Source: an uncultured Fidelibacterota bacterium
GTDB lineage: Bacteria; Fidelibacterota; Marinisomatia; Marinisomatales; UBA1611
DNA length: 44,551 bases
Reading direction: 5' to 3'
Assembly (NCBI GenBank): GCA_902602795.1
Contig: CACKSF010000005.1
Coordinates: 1-44,551 of the forward strand
Shown here: piece after piece, positions 35,372 through 44,551 of the stretch
Numbering within the stretch: position 1 is the stretch's first letter
Layout of the letters: each line of letters opens with the position of its first letter
Program-made: the position numbers and the translations under genes
Notes under the pieces: model-generated
Seen by the model: the letters and a program-made list of their open reading frames with translations, nothing else
Database searches by the model: none
What the model was told of the DNA's origin: nothing

Positions 35372-38300
35372 TTATTTTACAAGTAACATTTTTTTATCTG
35401 CAATAAAACTACCAGCTTTTATCCGGTATATATAAACACCAGATGGAACTTTTTGCCCTTTAGAGTCAAGACCATTCCAATTTACAATGTGATAACCCGC
35501 AGAAAATGAATCTCCATTGATAAGCGTCTGAACTTGACGACCCATCATATCATATATGATTAACTTAACAGCTTCTTCACCTCCAATTGAAAACCTGATC
35601 TGAGTCTCGGGGTTAAATGGATTTGGAAAATTCTCATGAAGAGCATATTCATAAGGGTTTGTATTTACATCATCATCAAATCCCAAAGTAGTTCCAAGAT
35701 CATCTGCATCTCGGATTTGAATCTTATAGGTACCAAAACTATAATTAAAGACACCCATAACTTGATCTAAAACATCACCTTCAGATAACAAGCTCATCAT
35801 ATTATCCGCTGCCATATTGGCCATATCATCATCAATTAACGCCTCAAAACCTGTTTCATCTGTAATGGCCCAATCAAAATCATTCACTGCAGAAATTGTA
35901 ATATTATTCAATTGCACTAAAACGCCTTCATAAGACTCCACCTCATCAGCAATTTGATGTACATCTTCACAGCTTACAACAGCAGGAATAGGCTCTCCTA
36001 CTGCAGATCCTACTTCAACAGATGCATTTATCAACCTGGTATTTCCACCAAATTTAAAAGTCCAATCAGGATCATTATCTGTAATCAGTCCCGTTACAGT
36101 TACTTCATCTCCTCTAGTCATAATAACTGGCTCAGTAGCATCAACAGGTAAATCAAAAACGATTCCATCCCACTGGCCATCACCGTCCTGTAGAGCATAA
36201 GAGCTGTAACTGCTAGCATATTGAGCAGTATCAGCAGTGACAACACCAGTTAGAGTTACCGTACAACCTTCATAAAGAGAGTTTCCAGAAGGCCAGGGAG
36301 TTTCTTGAACTATTTCAACAGTCAAATCATCTGTAACATGAAATCCAAGTTGATCATGATCCGTATCGTAAGGATAAATACTAGTCTTTGGCTCTGCCTG
36401 ATCTGCTCCATCATCTCTAGCCGTAATATAGTAGTATACCGTGCTTCCACCAGATATAGGCACTACTCCAGTAAACGTTGAATCTCCATCTGATGTCATA
36501 GAAGCAGATAAATAATCACCTCCATCCACTGAATAATGAATTAAGGCCTCTTGAATAGTAGAGTTATCTATAATCACACAAGAGACTTCCACTTCACTAT
36601 CACCTAGAGTTGGAGCACAAGGTATTCTTGAAAGCATTGAAATAGAAGGTGGACCTGCTCCAAATTCTAAATCATCTTTATAAAGAGGACATAACTTATA
36701 AGCTGTAGAGTCTTCATAACTTCCATAATGATGATACAACCATCCTTCCATAGATTGTAAAAGAGATCCAACCGGCGGAGGACCAACCAGTTCAAAATAG
36801 GCAGCAACACTGTCTGAATCATCATCTACTAAAACAGATCCAGAACCATCATCAGCAGCAAATACCTCATATTGGAAATCATTTCCAACAACCATTGCAT
36901 CTTCTACACGTACCATTACATTGCCCCATTGCTCTGCTTCTGTGGGCCAACGTAAATGACCTGTACTTACTGTATCTACAACCGGCATTGGTTGTTCAAA
37001 ATCAATAATATTTATTGGCTCTGTAATAAATAATTCCGTCATATTTGCTGGACCTGTAGTGTATTCATACACATAACCCGTTGCTTGTATCAGATCGCCT
37101 TCATATAAAGTTGGAAATGCTGAGCTATCAGGATCATAGGAAAGTATTGCACTCCAAGGACCGCCATTAACATCTGCAAATATAAACTTCACTCCTGAAC
37201 CAGCATAGCTCAAGCCTGTAGGCATGGTAACAATCCCTTCTAAAGTCACAGTCTCATTCAACATATAAGAGGTATCCGAAGCTGCATCTTCGCCCGCCTT
37301 CATGAGATCACTATATAGGACCTGCTGAACACGTTGAATCCTTGTGTTACCCTGCTCTACCACATCTCTTGCAAGCCTAGGCTGCAACTTATAATTACTA
37401 AAATTATAATCAACCACACCTTCGATATAAGCAAGCTCATGGCCTTCTACAGGAAAATAATAATAGTCCCACTTATCATCACTCCGTGCTGCACCATTTG
37501 GATTACTAAATTCCCATTCACCATAGCCAAGGTCAGGATTAGAAACCGTTACATTTTCAAATGCAACTAAACATCCTTCATAAGCTTCGCCCATATCAGA
37601 CACAGCAATAAGCAAAGGATTTATCATTTCATCTGCTTCTCCATGAACAACTCCAGATGATACACTAGCTAACTCAGTAAGGTTATAGTACTCTTCAATA
37701 GTTCCAGTGAGAGTTACCTCATCTCCTTCAGCAGGGCCAGGATGGGCATTCCCACTAACGTCTACCCAACCAAAGTTGTGCCACCCATCATACTCGAAAC
37801 ATACGATTCCATTCCAAGGCCCTTCTGCATCCTGGACAAACATATAACGGTACTGATCAGAACCCCAAAATTCTGCTGTAACTACACCATGTATTGTAAC
37901 TTCTTGACCATTGAAAGGACTTGCATCATCTGCATCCGGATCTGAAACAAATTGAATATCATATATAGAAGTGACTGCCACTTCGTCGGAAACTGTAAAA
38001 CTTATATCATCGCCTGCAAACGGATCTAAATCTGCATGATTATTATCTACTAACCAGATAGAAAACGTGTGGTCTCCTTCTGTAAGACCAGTCAAAGATA
38101 TTGGGTCTGTTGAATAATGCATTACAGGATCATTACCATCTAAAGCGTAGTGAATATGTCCATCGGCGCTTTCTCCTGTGGCACCAACTACAAAATCAGC
38201 AACTAAAAACTCAATGGTCACATTACCTGAAAAAAGCGTTGAACCATCCTCCGGAGAAACTATATTGATAGAAGGATCAGCTGCAGACATTTCATGTGGA

Positions 38301-39388
38301 TGAGAACCTATATAATCCCATGTGTTTTGAGCAAACACAAGCCACTCTGAGTTATTTTCAGTTGTACCAGCAGAACTAGCCCAGTCTCCACCATTCCCCT
38401 GAACTACACTTAAATTTCTTACTAATGTATGATTTTGAGTACCGTTTTCAATCCCTGCGACGTCCCATCCGTTCCCAGGGTCATCATCGCCACCTTCTCC
38501 AGATACTCCATCTCCATCTGTGTCAAGAGTCCCTATAATATCAATGATTGTTGTTTCATCTCCATTTACTGTCGCTAGCGCTCTAACGTCATCTCCATTG
38601 AATGCGGTAATATACCATGGATCTGCGTAAGCATGTACTTCATCGGCTAATGCAATAATAGCAGGATCGGCATCAGAGCTAGCAACAACATATACGTCCC
38701 CCACCGCAATCGTAGCACCTGACTGGAAGGTAAAAGTCTCGCTCCAAGGATTCCCGTTATAGTTACCCAAAATAACCACATCATCTAAGGACACAACATC
38801 CCCTGTGCTATTATAAATTTCTAAATATTTATTACTTGAACTTCCTTCACCATACTCGCTAAAAAACAAACCTGTAAAATCCACAGGATTTTGAGCCATA
38901 ATTGAAGACGATACTGTATGAACATCATCCCCTCCATTTCCATTGTTTCCTCCGGTTGCTAATCCAGAAGCGCTGAATGTTACTTCACCAACATCACTTG
39001 AAGGAGCAATCCAATCAAAAACCCATGTCCCAGATGTAGTTCTTGCACTATGCTGAACATAGTTGCCTGTCATTTCTGCATTAGAAGAACTGGAATTGAG
39101 AGAAATTTCACCAGCAACATTATCTCCAGCTTGAGCGATTGCTTGAAATCCATATCCTCTCTCATGGTCTCCTGATACCTCTACTCCGATAGAGTACGTT
39201 TCTCCAGGAATATATGATTCTGGTAAATTGGTAAACGTAACAGAGCCGCTACCGCTGTTAACAGACCCAGAATGACATTGAGTACAGTTGTTCATATTAG
39301 GTGCGTTATGGGCATAGCCCTGTCCGGGTCCACCAGAGTTGGCAAATAAACCTGAAATAATTAATAATGATAATAACTTTTTTTTCAT
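35372..39388 (-). CDS. Large modular secreted protein with CxxCH motif, lamin-tail domain, OB-like repeats and T9SS sorting domain
   Basis: A 1338-aa protein. A signal peptide (MKKKLLSLLIISGLFANS) is followed by a choice-of-anchor V-type domain (about 19-150) that carries CTQCH at 35-39, a possible heme-c site. Next come a lamin-tail domain (about 165-370, FFSEYGEGSSSNKYLEIYN), an Ig/chitobiase-like module (to about 470), and repeated OB-fold-like units of the kind found in secreted nucleases (for example NGQEVTIHGVVTAEF, GDEVTLTGTIEEYYN, GDLIQATGYVYEY, GDEVTVTGLITDN). An Ig-like module lies at about 925-1010. The last 90 residues form a T9SS type A sorting domain (NFPNPFNPETQIRFSI, SGVYIYRIKAG, KKMLLVK end). 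No catalytic domain is apparent; it is probably a surface scaffold or nucleic-acid/glycan binder. Confidence 0.88.
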   Translation of the reverse strand: MKKKLLSLLIISGLFANSGGPGQGYAHNAPNMNNCTQCHSGSVNSGSGSVTFTNLPESYIPGETYSIGVEVSGDHERGYGFQAIAQAGDNVAGEISLNSSSSNAEMTGNYVQHSARTTSGTWVFDWIAPSSDVGEVTFSASGLATGGNNGNGGDDVHTVSSSIMAQNPVDFTGLFFSEYGEGSSSNKYLEIYNSTGDVVSLDDVVILGNYNGNPWSETFTFQSGATIAVGDVYVVASSDADPAIIALADEVHAYADPWYITAFNGDDVRALATVNGDETTIIDIIGTLDTDGDGVSGEGGDDDPGNGWDVAGIENGTQNHTLVRNLSVVQGNGGDWASSAGTTENNSEWLVFAQNTWDYIGSHPHEMSAADPSINIVSPEDGSTLFSGNVTIEFLVADFVVGATGESADGHIHYALDGNDPVMHYSTDPISLTGLTEGDHTFSIWLVDNNHADLDPFAGDDISFTVSDEVAVTSIYDIQFVSDPDADDASPFNGQEVTIHGVVTAEFWGSDQYRYMFVQDAEGPWNGIVCFEYDGWHNFGWVDVSGNAHPGPAEGDEVTLTGTIEEYYNLTELASVSSGVVHGEADEMINPLLIAVSDMGEAYEGCLVAFENVTVSNPDLGYGEWEFSNPNGAARSDDKWDYYYFPVEGHELAYIEGVVDYNFSNYKLQPRLARDVVEQGNTRIQRVQQVLYSDLMKAGEDAASDTSYMLNETVTLEGIVTMPTGLSYAGSGVKFIFADVNGGPWSAILSYDPDSSAFPTLYEGDLIQATGYVYEYTTGPANMTELFITEPINIIDFEQPMPVVDTVSTGHLRWPTEAEQWGNVMVRVEDAMVVGNDFQYEVFAADDGSGSVLVDDDSDSVAAYFELVGPPPVGSLLQSMEGWLYHHYGSYEDSTAYKLCPLYKDDLEFGAGPPSISMLSRIPCAPTLGDSEVEVSCVIIDNSTIQEALIHYSVDGGDYLSASMTSDGDSTFTGVVPISGGSTVYYYITARDDGADQAEPKTSIYPYDTDHDQLGFHVTDDLTVEIVQETPWPSGNSLYEGCTVTLTGVVTADTAQYASSYSSYALQDGDGQWDGIVFDLPVDATEPVIMTRGDEVTVTGLITDNDPDWTFKFGGNTRLINASVEVGSAVGEPIPAVVSCEDVHQIADEVESYEGVLVQLNNITISAVNDFDWAITDETGFEALIDDDMANMAADNMMSLLSEGDVLDQVMGVFNYSFGTYKIQIRDADDLGTTLGFDDDVNTNPYEYALHENFPNPFNPETQIRFSIGGEEAVKLIIYDMMGRQVQTLINGDSFSAGYHIVNWNGLDSKGQKVPSGVYIYRIKAGSFIADKKMLLVK

Positions 39389-39401
39389 TATTGACTCCCT
39401 G

Positions 39402-41534
39402 CTATTTAATAATTAAAAACTTTCCTTCCTTGATTTGGCCTGATTTTTTATCCTCTACTGTAAATAAGTATAAACCGGATGCGGTTGCTTGATCATGCAT
39501 TGTAATCAAATCCCAAGCATGCTCTCCTCCAGACATAAGAGGGTTTTTTTGCGCATCAATATTACTAATATCCTTACCTTTATACGAGTCATCATGTTGA
39601 ATAATTTCTACCAAATCACCAGCCAAAGAAAAAATACGAATCTCAGCTTCTTTTGGTAAATTGCGAAACCATATCATTTTATTTCTACTTCCATATCCAT
39701 CCCATTCCGCCTGACCTCTATAGGGATTGGGGTACACTGTTGGCATCCCAATCCAAAGATTTTCTTCAGCTTCAGGTTTTCCTGGGAAAACAAATACTCT
39801 ATTTGAATAAATGCTACTCTCTAAACTTTCTAAATTCGCATCTGGATCTCCTTGATCATATGCTGTAACAGCGTAATAATTAATCCATCCATCCTTAATT
39901 CCTTCATTCACAAACTTATAATGATAATAGACACCCTCAAATAAGACGCTATCCTTTCCTCCATATTCATTTCTTATTCCCACAGTGGTAAAACCCGTAT
40001 TGTAACCAATCGTATTTTCTCTATCAACTTCTAAAAGCAAGGAAAACTCTCCTAGTGCTTCATTATCTGTTTTTCTTGCTCCATAGATCCTATAACCTTC
40101 AAAATCTTTTTCTTGGCTAATTGGATCCCTAAAAAATTCAGAATTATTTTGCCAGTATAAAGTCACTTTATTTGATTCTAATTCTACATGCATATTTGGA
40201 GCAGGTGGAGGAGCAGGTAAAATGTATCTGTCAATGATCTGATTCTCATTCGTATCCTCACCCTCGTCGAGCTGATTATTTCTGTTTTTATCTTCACCGT
40301 CGTATGCTTTTTGGGCCCAATCATAATTCACATGAAGATTACTCCTTCTACCTGGGGAATCTGAGCTAAAACCATCAGACCAAAGACCACACACAACAGT
40401 AAATGAAATACTGCAGGAATCTCCAGGAGGAAGAGCCCAATTTGTTGTATCCATGCTAGGTACAGATCCTAAAGGACCAGCTGACACTAAAAATAGCCAA
40501 CTGTTTTCTGCAGATGGATACCCTTCAGATGTGTATTCAGGTCCTACACCTTTCGGAACCGATGAAGACATTTTATCATATCTTTCACTATCATTTATAG
40601 GCATACTATAGGCAGGATAATCACTATTACTAGAATTCGTCCAAACCCATTGGTTATAGTGAGTGTCTAAATATCGATAAGGAATAGAACTACCTAATAT
40701 GGATATCCCTATATAGGATTCAGCCCAACCATCATCTCCATCTGTATCAAACTGAACAGCTATGTCTCTAGAGAACCCGGCATTATCTACTGTCTCATCA
40801 AAAACATTCAAATTATCATACCATGTGAAACCACCTCCAGGTGTGTAATAATCTGTATAGTTAAAATTTGCGACAGATGGGTCTGCCCAAATTCCTGTGT
40901 ATATATTGTTTATTGTATCCTGTGAAATATTTCTAAAAGTATAATTTAGTATCACAAATGCATCTGCATAAGAATAGTTCCAAGCATAACTCTCTAGCCT
41001 GATATCAATTCCTAATGGGTTATGATTTGGAATCCCTTGACCATCATTAAATGAATCACCATAATCTGAAAAGTTAGCTATTATATCCTGGTGAGACACA
41101 GCAGTTGGTGAGTAATACTGAGCCATTGAGTCTTGAGTTGTAGACGAAATCGAAGACTGAATTGCAATTGGAGATTTAGCAAACAATTCAAATCCCTCAC
41201 TTCCAGACTCAAAAACTCCATCAACAATAGAAGTCGAAACCCTTCTCTCTCCATTTACAATACCACCTACCCAAAGCCCTGAATACGAAAAATGTTCAAT
41301 TTGTTCACGTGGAATTTCTGTTTGCTGTTTGTACTGACATGATGGATTTATGCTCCCATCCTCCATACGATTCCATCCATTACCAAGTATGCCAAAGTTA
41401 GTAATCGTAAGACCCAGATTACCTACCGAAGTATATTTATCGTACTCATCTGAAGCTGTTTGAACTCTCCTTATGCTTCTTTCTTGAGCAAACAATTGCA
41501 ATGTAAAAGCAAAGAAAAATAACTTGAAATACAT
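39402..41534 (-). CDS. Secreted protein with T9SS sorting domain; function unknown
   Basis: A 710-aa protein with a signal peptide (to about FAQE) and a C-terminal sorting/FlgD-like domain (from about 605: VYPNPYRGQAEWDGYG, LPKEAEIRIFSLAGDLVEII, ASGLYLFTVEDKKSG, EGKFLIIK end). The middle has Asp-rich calcium-type patterns (DTDGDDGWAES; DKNRNNQLDEGEDTNENQ) and a fibronectin-like segment (about 470-590). It resembles large surface proteins common in Marinimicrobia-like genomes, but I do not recognise a catalytic domain. It directly follows the nuclease gene (adjacent, no gap) and precedes the 1338-aa protein by 13 bases. Confidence 0.85.
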   Translation of the reverse strand: MYFKLFFFAFTLQLFAQERSIRRVQTASDEYDKYTSVGNLGLTITNFGILGNGWNRMEDGSINPSCQYKQQTEIPREQIEHFSYSGLWVGGIVNGERRVSTSIVDGVFESGSEGFELFAKSPIAIQSSISSTTQDSMAQYYSPTAVSHQDIIANFSDYGDSFNDGQGIPNHNPLGIDIRLESYAWNYSYADAFVILNYTFRNISQDTINNIYTGIWADPSVANFNYTDYYTPGGGFTWYDNLNVFDETVDNAGFSRDIAVQFDTDGDDGWAESYIGISILGSSIPYRYLDTHYNQWVWTNSSNSDYPAYSMPINDSERYDKMSSSVPKGVGPEYTSEGYPSAENSWLFLVSAGPLGSVPSMDTTNWALPPGDSCSISFTVVCGLWSDGFSSDSPGRRSNLHVNYDWAQKAYDGEDKNRNNQLDEGEDTNENQIIDRYILPAPPPAPNMHVELESNKVTLYWQNNSEFFRDPISQEKDFEGYRIYGARKTDNEALGEFSLLLEVDRENTIGYNTGFTTVGIRNEYGGKDSVLFEGVYYHYKFVNEGIKDGWINYYAVTAYDQGDPDANLESLESSIYSNRVFVFPGKPEAEENLWIGMPTVYPNPYRGQAEWDGYGSRNKMIWFRNLPKEAEIRIFSLAGDLVEIIQHDDSYKGKDISNIDAQKNPLMSGGEHAWDLITMHDQATASGLYLFTVEDKKSGQIKEGKFLIIK

Positions 41535-43271
41535 TTATTTAAGAAGAATTATTTTTTTATAATAAAAAGATGAGAATGAACTTATTTTTAAAAAATAAAT
41601 GCTCGAGGGATAATCCTTTCCTTCCCACTGCAACTCTGTAAATCCTGGCTGAATAGAAATATTATTTTGCGTTTCCAATTCTCGCCCAAATAAATCAAAA
41701 GTTTGAATAGTAACGGTTTGTCTTTTATCAGAAAAAATTTTAATCGTTGTAAACGAATTAAACGGATTGGGAAAAAGACTTTGTACTATAAATTGATTTG
41801 GAGCAGTTGATTGATATTCAGACTCCAAACTTCCTTCAAAAGAATAACCTGGAGTTCCGTAATCACCTGACCCGTAAGAAATAGTAGAAACAAACCAATT
41901 TTCAACTAAATTATTATCCAAATCGACGTCATGTATTTCCTTAGATATTCCGCTGGAGAAATTCCACTCACTGTCGTACTGAACCTCATCTACAATCGCT
42001 CCTTCACTATCCATAAGAATTATCTCATCTTCAGTGTTTGATAAAGAAAATCCACTGTAAACATAGTCCGAAACAACACCTCCGTTTGAGGATAGGTTTC
42101 CGCTACGGGCAAATACAAAAAATTGCCCTGGATCAATAGCTACATCTTGATTTTCAATCTGAATTAAGTGCATATCTGAACCATTATCTTTAATTGTCCA
42201 ACCATCAAGCGATATTATTGTATCTGTTGTATTTGTAATTTCAAACCACTCCCCATATGAATCAGATACTGAAGCAGGGTTCACCATAATTTCTGTTATT
42301 ACAGCACCTCGATCTATAAAAACAAGGTCGTCAAACCAAACATCCATATAAACAGGCAAATGGTCCGATGCGTCATGCAAAGCATTTGCAATTTGTTCAG
42401 AAACTGAAAAATTGTTTCCTGAATTAATTGCATTATTAAAATGATTTCCATCATTTCCAAACGCTATATATGAATCATCAATATAAACCATTCTTGATTG
42501 AGTATTTAAAATACTCTCACTCACAAAAAGCCAGTCAAACCTATCATCCATCCCACCATTAGCTCCACCACCAAAGCTAGTGGTTCTTGGAGATTGAGTA
42601 TGAACATCAGAAAACGAACTATTGTTATGCCAATTCCCTATTCTATCAATAGGGTCAAAAAGTCTACCTCCATTATTATCACTTTCCCCTGTCAGAATAT
42701 TAAATGCTGGTTCTGTAGATGTACTATTTGAGTATATATTAAAGTCACCAGCAACTATAAAGTAGGAACCAGATAAACTGTTCAAATGTTGTCTAAGTAT
42801 TGTTGCTTCTGCCAGCCTCTGTTGAGCATTCGAAGAACCAGAGCTAGCCTTAAAATGGACACCATAAATATTGAACTCAATTTCAGACATATCATGAACC
42901 ATTGACCATTCTATAACATCTCTTGTGCCTGAAGATTGGGCAGTAGCAACAGCACCAGTACTCACAAAACTGAAAATATCATGTTTGAAAAATAATGCTA
43001 TATCCTGTTGTGCGCTTTGGTTTATAAAAGGAGCACCAGACCACTGTCCGTTTTGAAAAACATCTAGAACATCAGATTGGAAATGTGTAAAACCCGTTTG
43101 CCCTAATACTTCTTGTACAACAATCAAATCAGGTAAAACAGATTCAAGTATTGAAATGTAATGCATTTCTCTATTATCGTCATCTGAAAAATTGAGAAGG
43201 TTATAAGTCATTACTCTAACATCAGACCCACTCACAAAACAAATGCTTAGTATAATAGATAAAAATCTCAT
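41535..43271 (-). CDS. Secreted endonuclease/exonuclease/phosphatase-family enzyme with lamin-tail and T9SS sorting domains
   Basis: A 578-aa protein. After a signal peptide (about 1-15) comes an EEP-type phosphodiesterase domain (about 18-315) with all core motifs: Asn24 in MTYNLLNFS, Glu54 in VVQEV, the His139 segment GVHFKAS, Asp176/Asn178 in GDFNIY, DRFDWLFVSE (about 243-252) and Asp303/His304 in ASDHLPVY. A lamin-tail domain follows (about 323-445, ITEIMVNPASVSDSYGEWFE) and then a sorting domain (NQFIVQSLFPNPFNSFTT to KKIILLK). Expected activity: extracellular DNase/RNase or phosphodiesterase on the cell surface. It opens the secretion run after a 61-base gap, so the main promoter probably lies in 43272-43332; a TAGAAT at 43294-43299 (minus strand) is a possible -10. 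Confidence 0.92.
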   Translation of the reverse strand: MRFLSIILSICFVSGSDVRVMTYNLLNFSDDDNREMHYISILESVLPDLIVVQEVLGQTGFTHFQSDVLDVFQNGQWSGAPFINQSAQQDIALFFKHDIFSFVSTGAVATAQSSGTRDVIEWSMVHDMSEIEFNIYGVHFKASSGSSNAQQRLAEATILRQHLNSLSGSYFIVAGDFNIYSNSTSTEPAFNILTGESDNNGGRLFDPIDRIGNWHNNSSFSDVHTQSPRTTSFGGGANGGMDDRFDWLFVSESILNTQSRMVYIDDSYIAFGNDGNHFNNAINSGNNFSVSEQIANALHDASDHLPVYMDVWFDDLVFIDRGAVITEIMVNPASVSDSYGEWFEITNTTDTIISLDGWTIKDNGSDMHLIQIENQDVAIDPGQFFVFARSGNLSSNGGVVSDYVYSGFSLSNTEDEIILMDSEGAIVDEVQYDSEWNFSSGISKEIHDVDLDNNLVENWFVSTISYGSGDYGTPGYSFEGSLESEYQSTAPNQFIVQSLFPNPFNSFTTIKIFSDKRQTVTIQTFDLFGRELETQNNISIQPGFTELQWEGKDYPSSIYFLKISSFSSFYYKKIILLK

Positions 43272-43332
43272 TTAAAAATCAATATAAGCTTCTATTCTAC
43301 CCACGTCTAAATTATTATGATTTTTTAAAATT

Positions 43333-44255
43333 TTAGTACTGTAGTGGCGTAATTGTTTTTTGTTCTTTTTCATCTAAAATTTCTAAGTGATCAAGTAATT
43401 TCATAGTAACAATAGGGAGAGCACGAAAATTCCCATCTAGAACCTTTATTGCGATTCCTATTGGCCCATATTTTTTTAGTTTTAATGGAAATACCTCGTA
43501 TAGATTCTCCTCCAACTTTTGTAATTCCTCTACCATCCAAAGCTTGAATGAATGAAGAGTCAAAGTTATCAGTACCTCCTACAAGCAATGGATGAGATGT
43601 CATTGCATTGAAGACTCTCTTTAATTCTATTTTTTCCCCTTGTGCTAATTTTTGGAACATATTTGCAATAGTCTCAAGAGTAAAAAATGGTACGGGTGCT
43701 GAACAACCATCAATTTCATAATGAATATTTTCAGATTCTGAAATTTCACAAACATAATCATTAATGAATTTCTGAACTGAATGTTCTTTATTAGTATATC
43801 CTTTTATTCCTTTACCAAGATATTTTGCCAAAGCCAACATTCCAGCGTGTTTACCACTGCAATTATTGTAAATAGAAGAAGCAGATTTACTTGCTTTAAC
43901 TAAACTATATCGTGTTTTTTTTATCTGATGGAGCATGAGCACCACACTCATAATCTTCAATATTTAGATCTATCTTTTTTAGCATTGAGATAGCTGTGTT
44001 CGTGTGGACTTGTTCTCCTTGATGAGATGCACACATAAGTGCAATTTCCTCATCGCTAAATTTTACTGAATCTACAGCGCCCGCCTTTATGGAAGCTGCT
44101 GCTTGAAACGGTTTTAAAGAAGATCGAATGCATGTTAAATAATTAGGATCCCCAGAAGAAAAAAAAATCTGACCATTTTCATCTACAGCAACAGCAAAAG
44201 CTACATGTATACTTTCAGTAAGATCCCCGCGAGTTACCCTACAAGATATAGGCAT
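43333..44255 (-). pseudogene. L-asparaginase II-family gene broken by two frameshifts
   Basis: Three reading frames together encode one asparaginase II-type protein of about 305 residues. Frame one (from ATG 44253-44255) carries CRVTRGDLTES, SSLKPFQAAASI and CASHQGEQ. The second carries IYNNCSGKHAGMLALA, GCSAPVPFF and AMTSHPLLVGG. The third carries the tail GIAIKVLDGNFRALP. The first shift is at an A8 run (43915-43922 on the plus strand as T8); removing one A restores DKKTRYSLV in frame. The second shift is near 43499-43507, where one base too many or two too few break VGGE from YEVFPLKLK. All catalytic-family motifs survive, so decay is recent or the indels are sequence errors. It starts 5 bases after the deacetylase gene. 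Confidence 0.85.
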
Positions 44256-44260
44256 ATGAT

Positions 44261-44551
44261 CTAGTGTAACATTTTTGAAACAAATTCAAATTTAAATCCT
44301 TCTTTTTGTAACTCAGGTATATGTTTTTTAAGGACGTTTAAGGTTTTCGGTTTTACATGACCAATGCCAATTGCAAAACCATTTTCTTTCGATTTTTTAA
44401 CTAGCTTCATTAATTGCTGAGTAATTTTTCCCTCATCATCGTCGTTATCTAAAAACACATTTCTACTAGCTGTTGGGACCTCAAAAATTTCCATTGTTGT
44501 TTCCCCTACGGTTTCAACAGTTGTTCTACTATCAATAAAAAACTTGTTTAT
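44261..44551 (-). CDS. Divergent polysaccharide deacetylase family protein, C-terminal part
   Basis: The open frame reaches the right edge, so the gene starts outside the window; the ATG at 44492-44494 is internal. The 96 visible codons include FFIDSRTT, then PTASRNVFLDNDDDEGKI, GFAIGIGHVKPKTLNVL and FEFVSKML, which match the end of the divergent polysaccharide deacetylase (YibQ-type) family, found exported in many Gram-negative bacteria. Members are thought to act on periplasmic glycans; activity is not well defined. The stop lies 5 bases before the asparaginase pseudogene. Confidence 0.88.
   Translation of the reverse strand: MNKFFIDSRTTVETVGETTMEIFEVPTASRNVFLDNDDDEGKITQQLMKLVKKSKENGFAIGIGHVKPKTLNVLKKHIPELQKEGFKFEFVSKMLH

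Noticed and set aside
1-44551. CRISPR arrays, rRNA or tRNA genes, insertion sequences, origin-like repeats
   Set aside because: I looked for regular direct repeats, cloverleaf-like sequences, transposase motifs and clustered boxes and saw none; the intergenic gaps are all shorter than 250 bases.

Overview
The window is one 44.5 kb, strongly AT-rich bacterial contig in which every supported gene lies on the minus strand, so transcription runs from high to low coordinates. Three secreted proteins with C-terminal type IX secretion (T9SS) sorting domains, a PorV-like outer-membrane protein and a large TonB-dependent receptor place it in the Fibrobacterota-Chlorobiota-Bacteroidota superphylum. The AT richness, the N-x-PNPFNP type of sorting domain and the multi-SLBB export protein suggest a marine lineage such as Marinimicrobia (SAR406), but this is inference and no rRNA is present. 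Few genes have a clear Shine-Dalgarno sequence and several start at TTG.

Right part (44551 to 43333): the 3' part of a divergent polysaccharide deacetylase gene, then an L-asparaginase II gene broken by two frameshifts. Middle part (43271 to 24775): a tight run of secretion genes, most touching or overlapping. It encodes a secreted EEP nuclease with a lamin-tail and sorting domain, a second sorting-domain protein, a 1338-aa modular surface protein with a CxxCH motif, a lipoprotein, a TonB-dependent receptor, a PorV-like barrel, a beta-propeller lipoprotein, an unknown secreted protein, a small barrel, a TRAP T-component-like protein and an Ig/multi-membrane-span fusion. A hairpin at 35344-35367 follows the large surface protein.

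Left part (24753 to 1): a nucleotide-sugar and glycan-precursor region. It has UDP-xylose synthase, heptose-7-P kinase, Gmd/Fcl (GDP-fucose), GalE, a fused ATP sulfurylase/APS kinase (PAPS), WbpE/RfbA/WbpB/WbpD-like enzymes, a phosphonate branch (PEP mutase fused to a cytidylyltransferase, phosphonopyruvate decarboxylase, phosphonoacetaldehyde reductase), a UDP-HexNAc dehydrogenase and a UDP-glucuronate 4-epimerase. After these come a membrane protein with an integrase-arm-like N-terminus, an 8-SLBB Wza-like exporter, a Wzz-like protein, and a CMP-sugar synthetase/cupin/aminotransferase/nitrilase/epimerase cassette that runs off the left edge. No glycosyltransferase, flippase or polymerase is present.

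The most interesting reading is that the cell makes a surface glycan carrying 2-hydroxyethylphosphonate and perhaps sulfate, and that the diamino-glucuronate pathway here supplies the sugar to which T9SS cargo is attached, as is known for the anionic LPS of Porphyromonas. The enzymes are seen in the sequence. The glycan structure and the link to secretion are inference.
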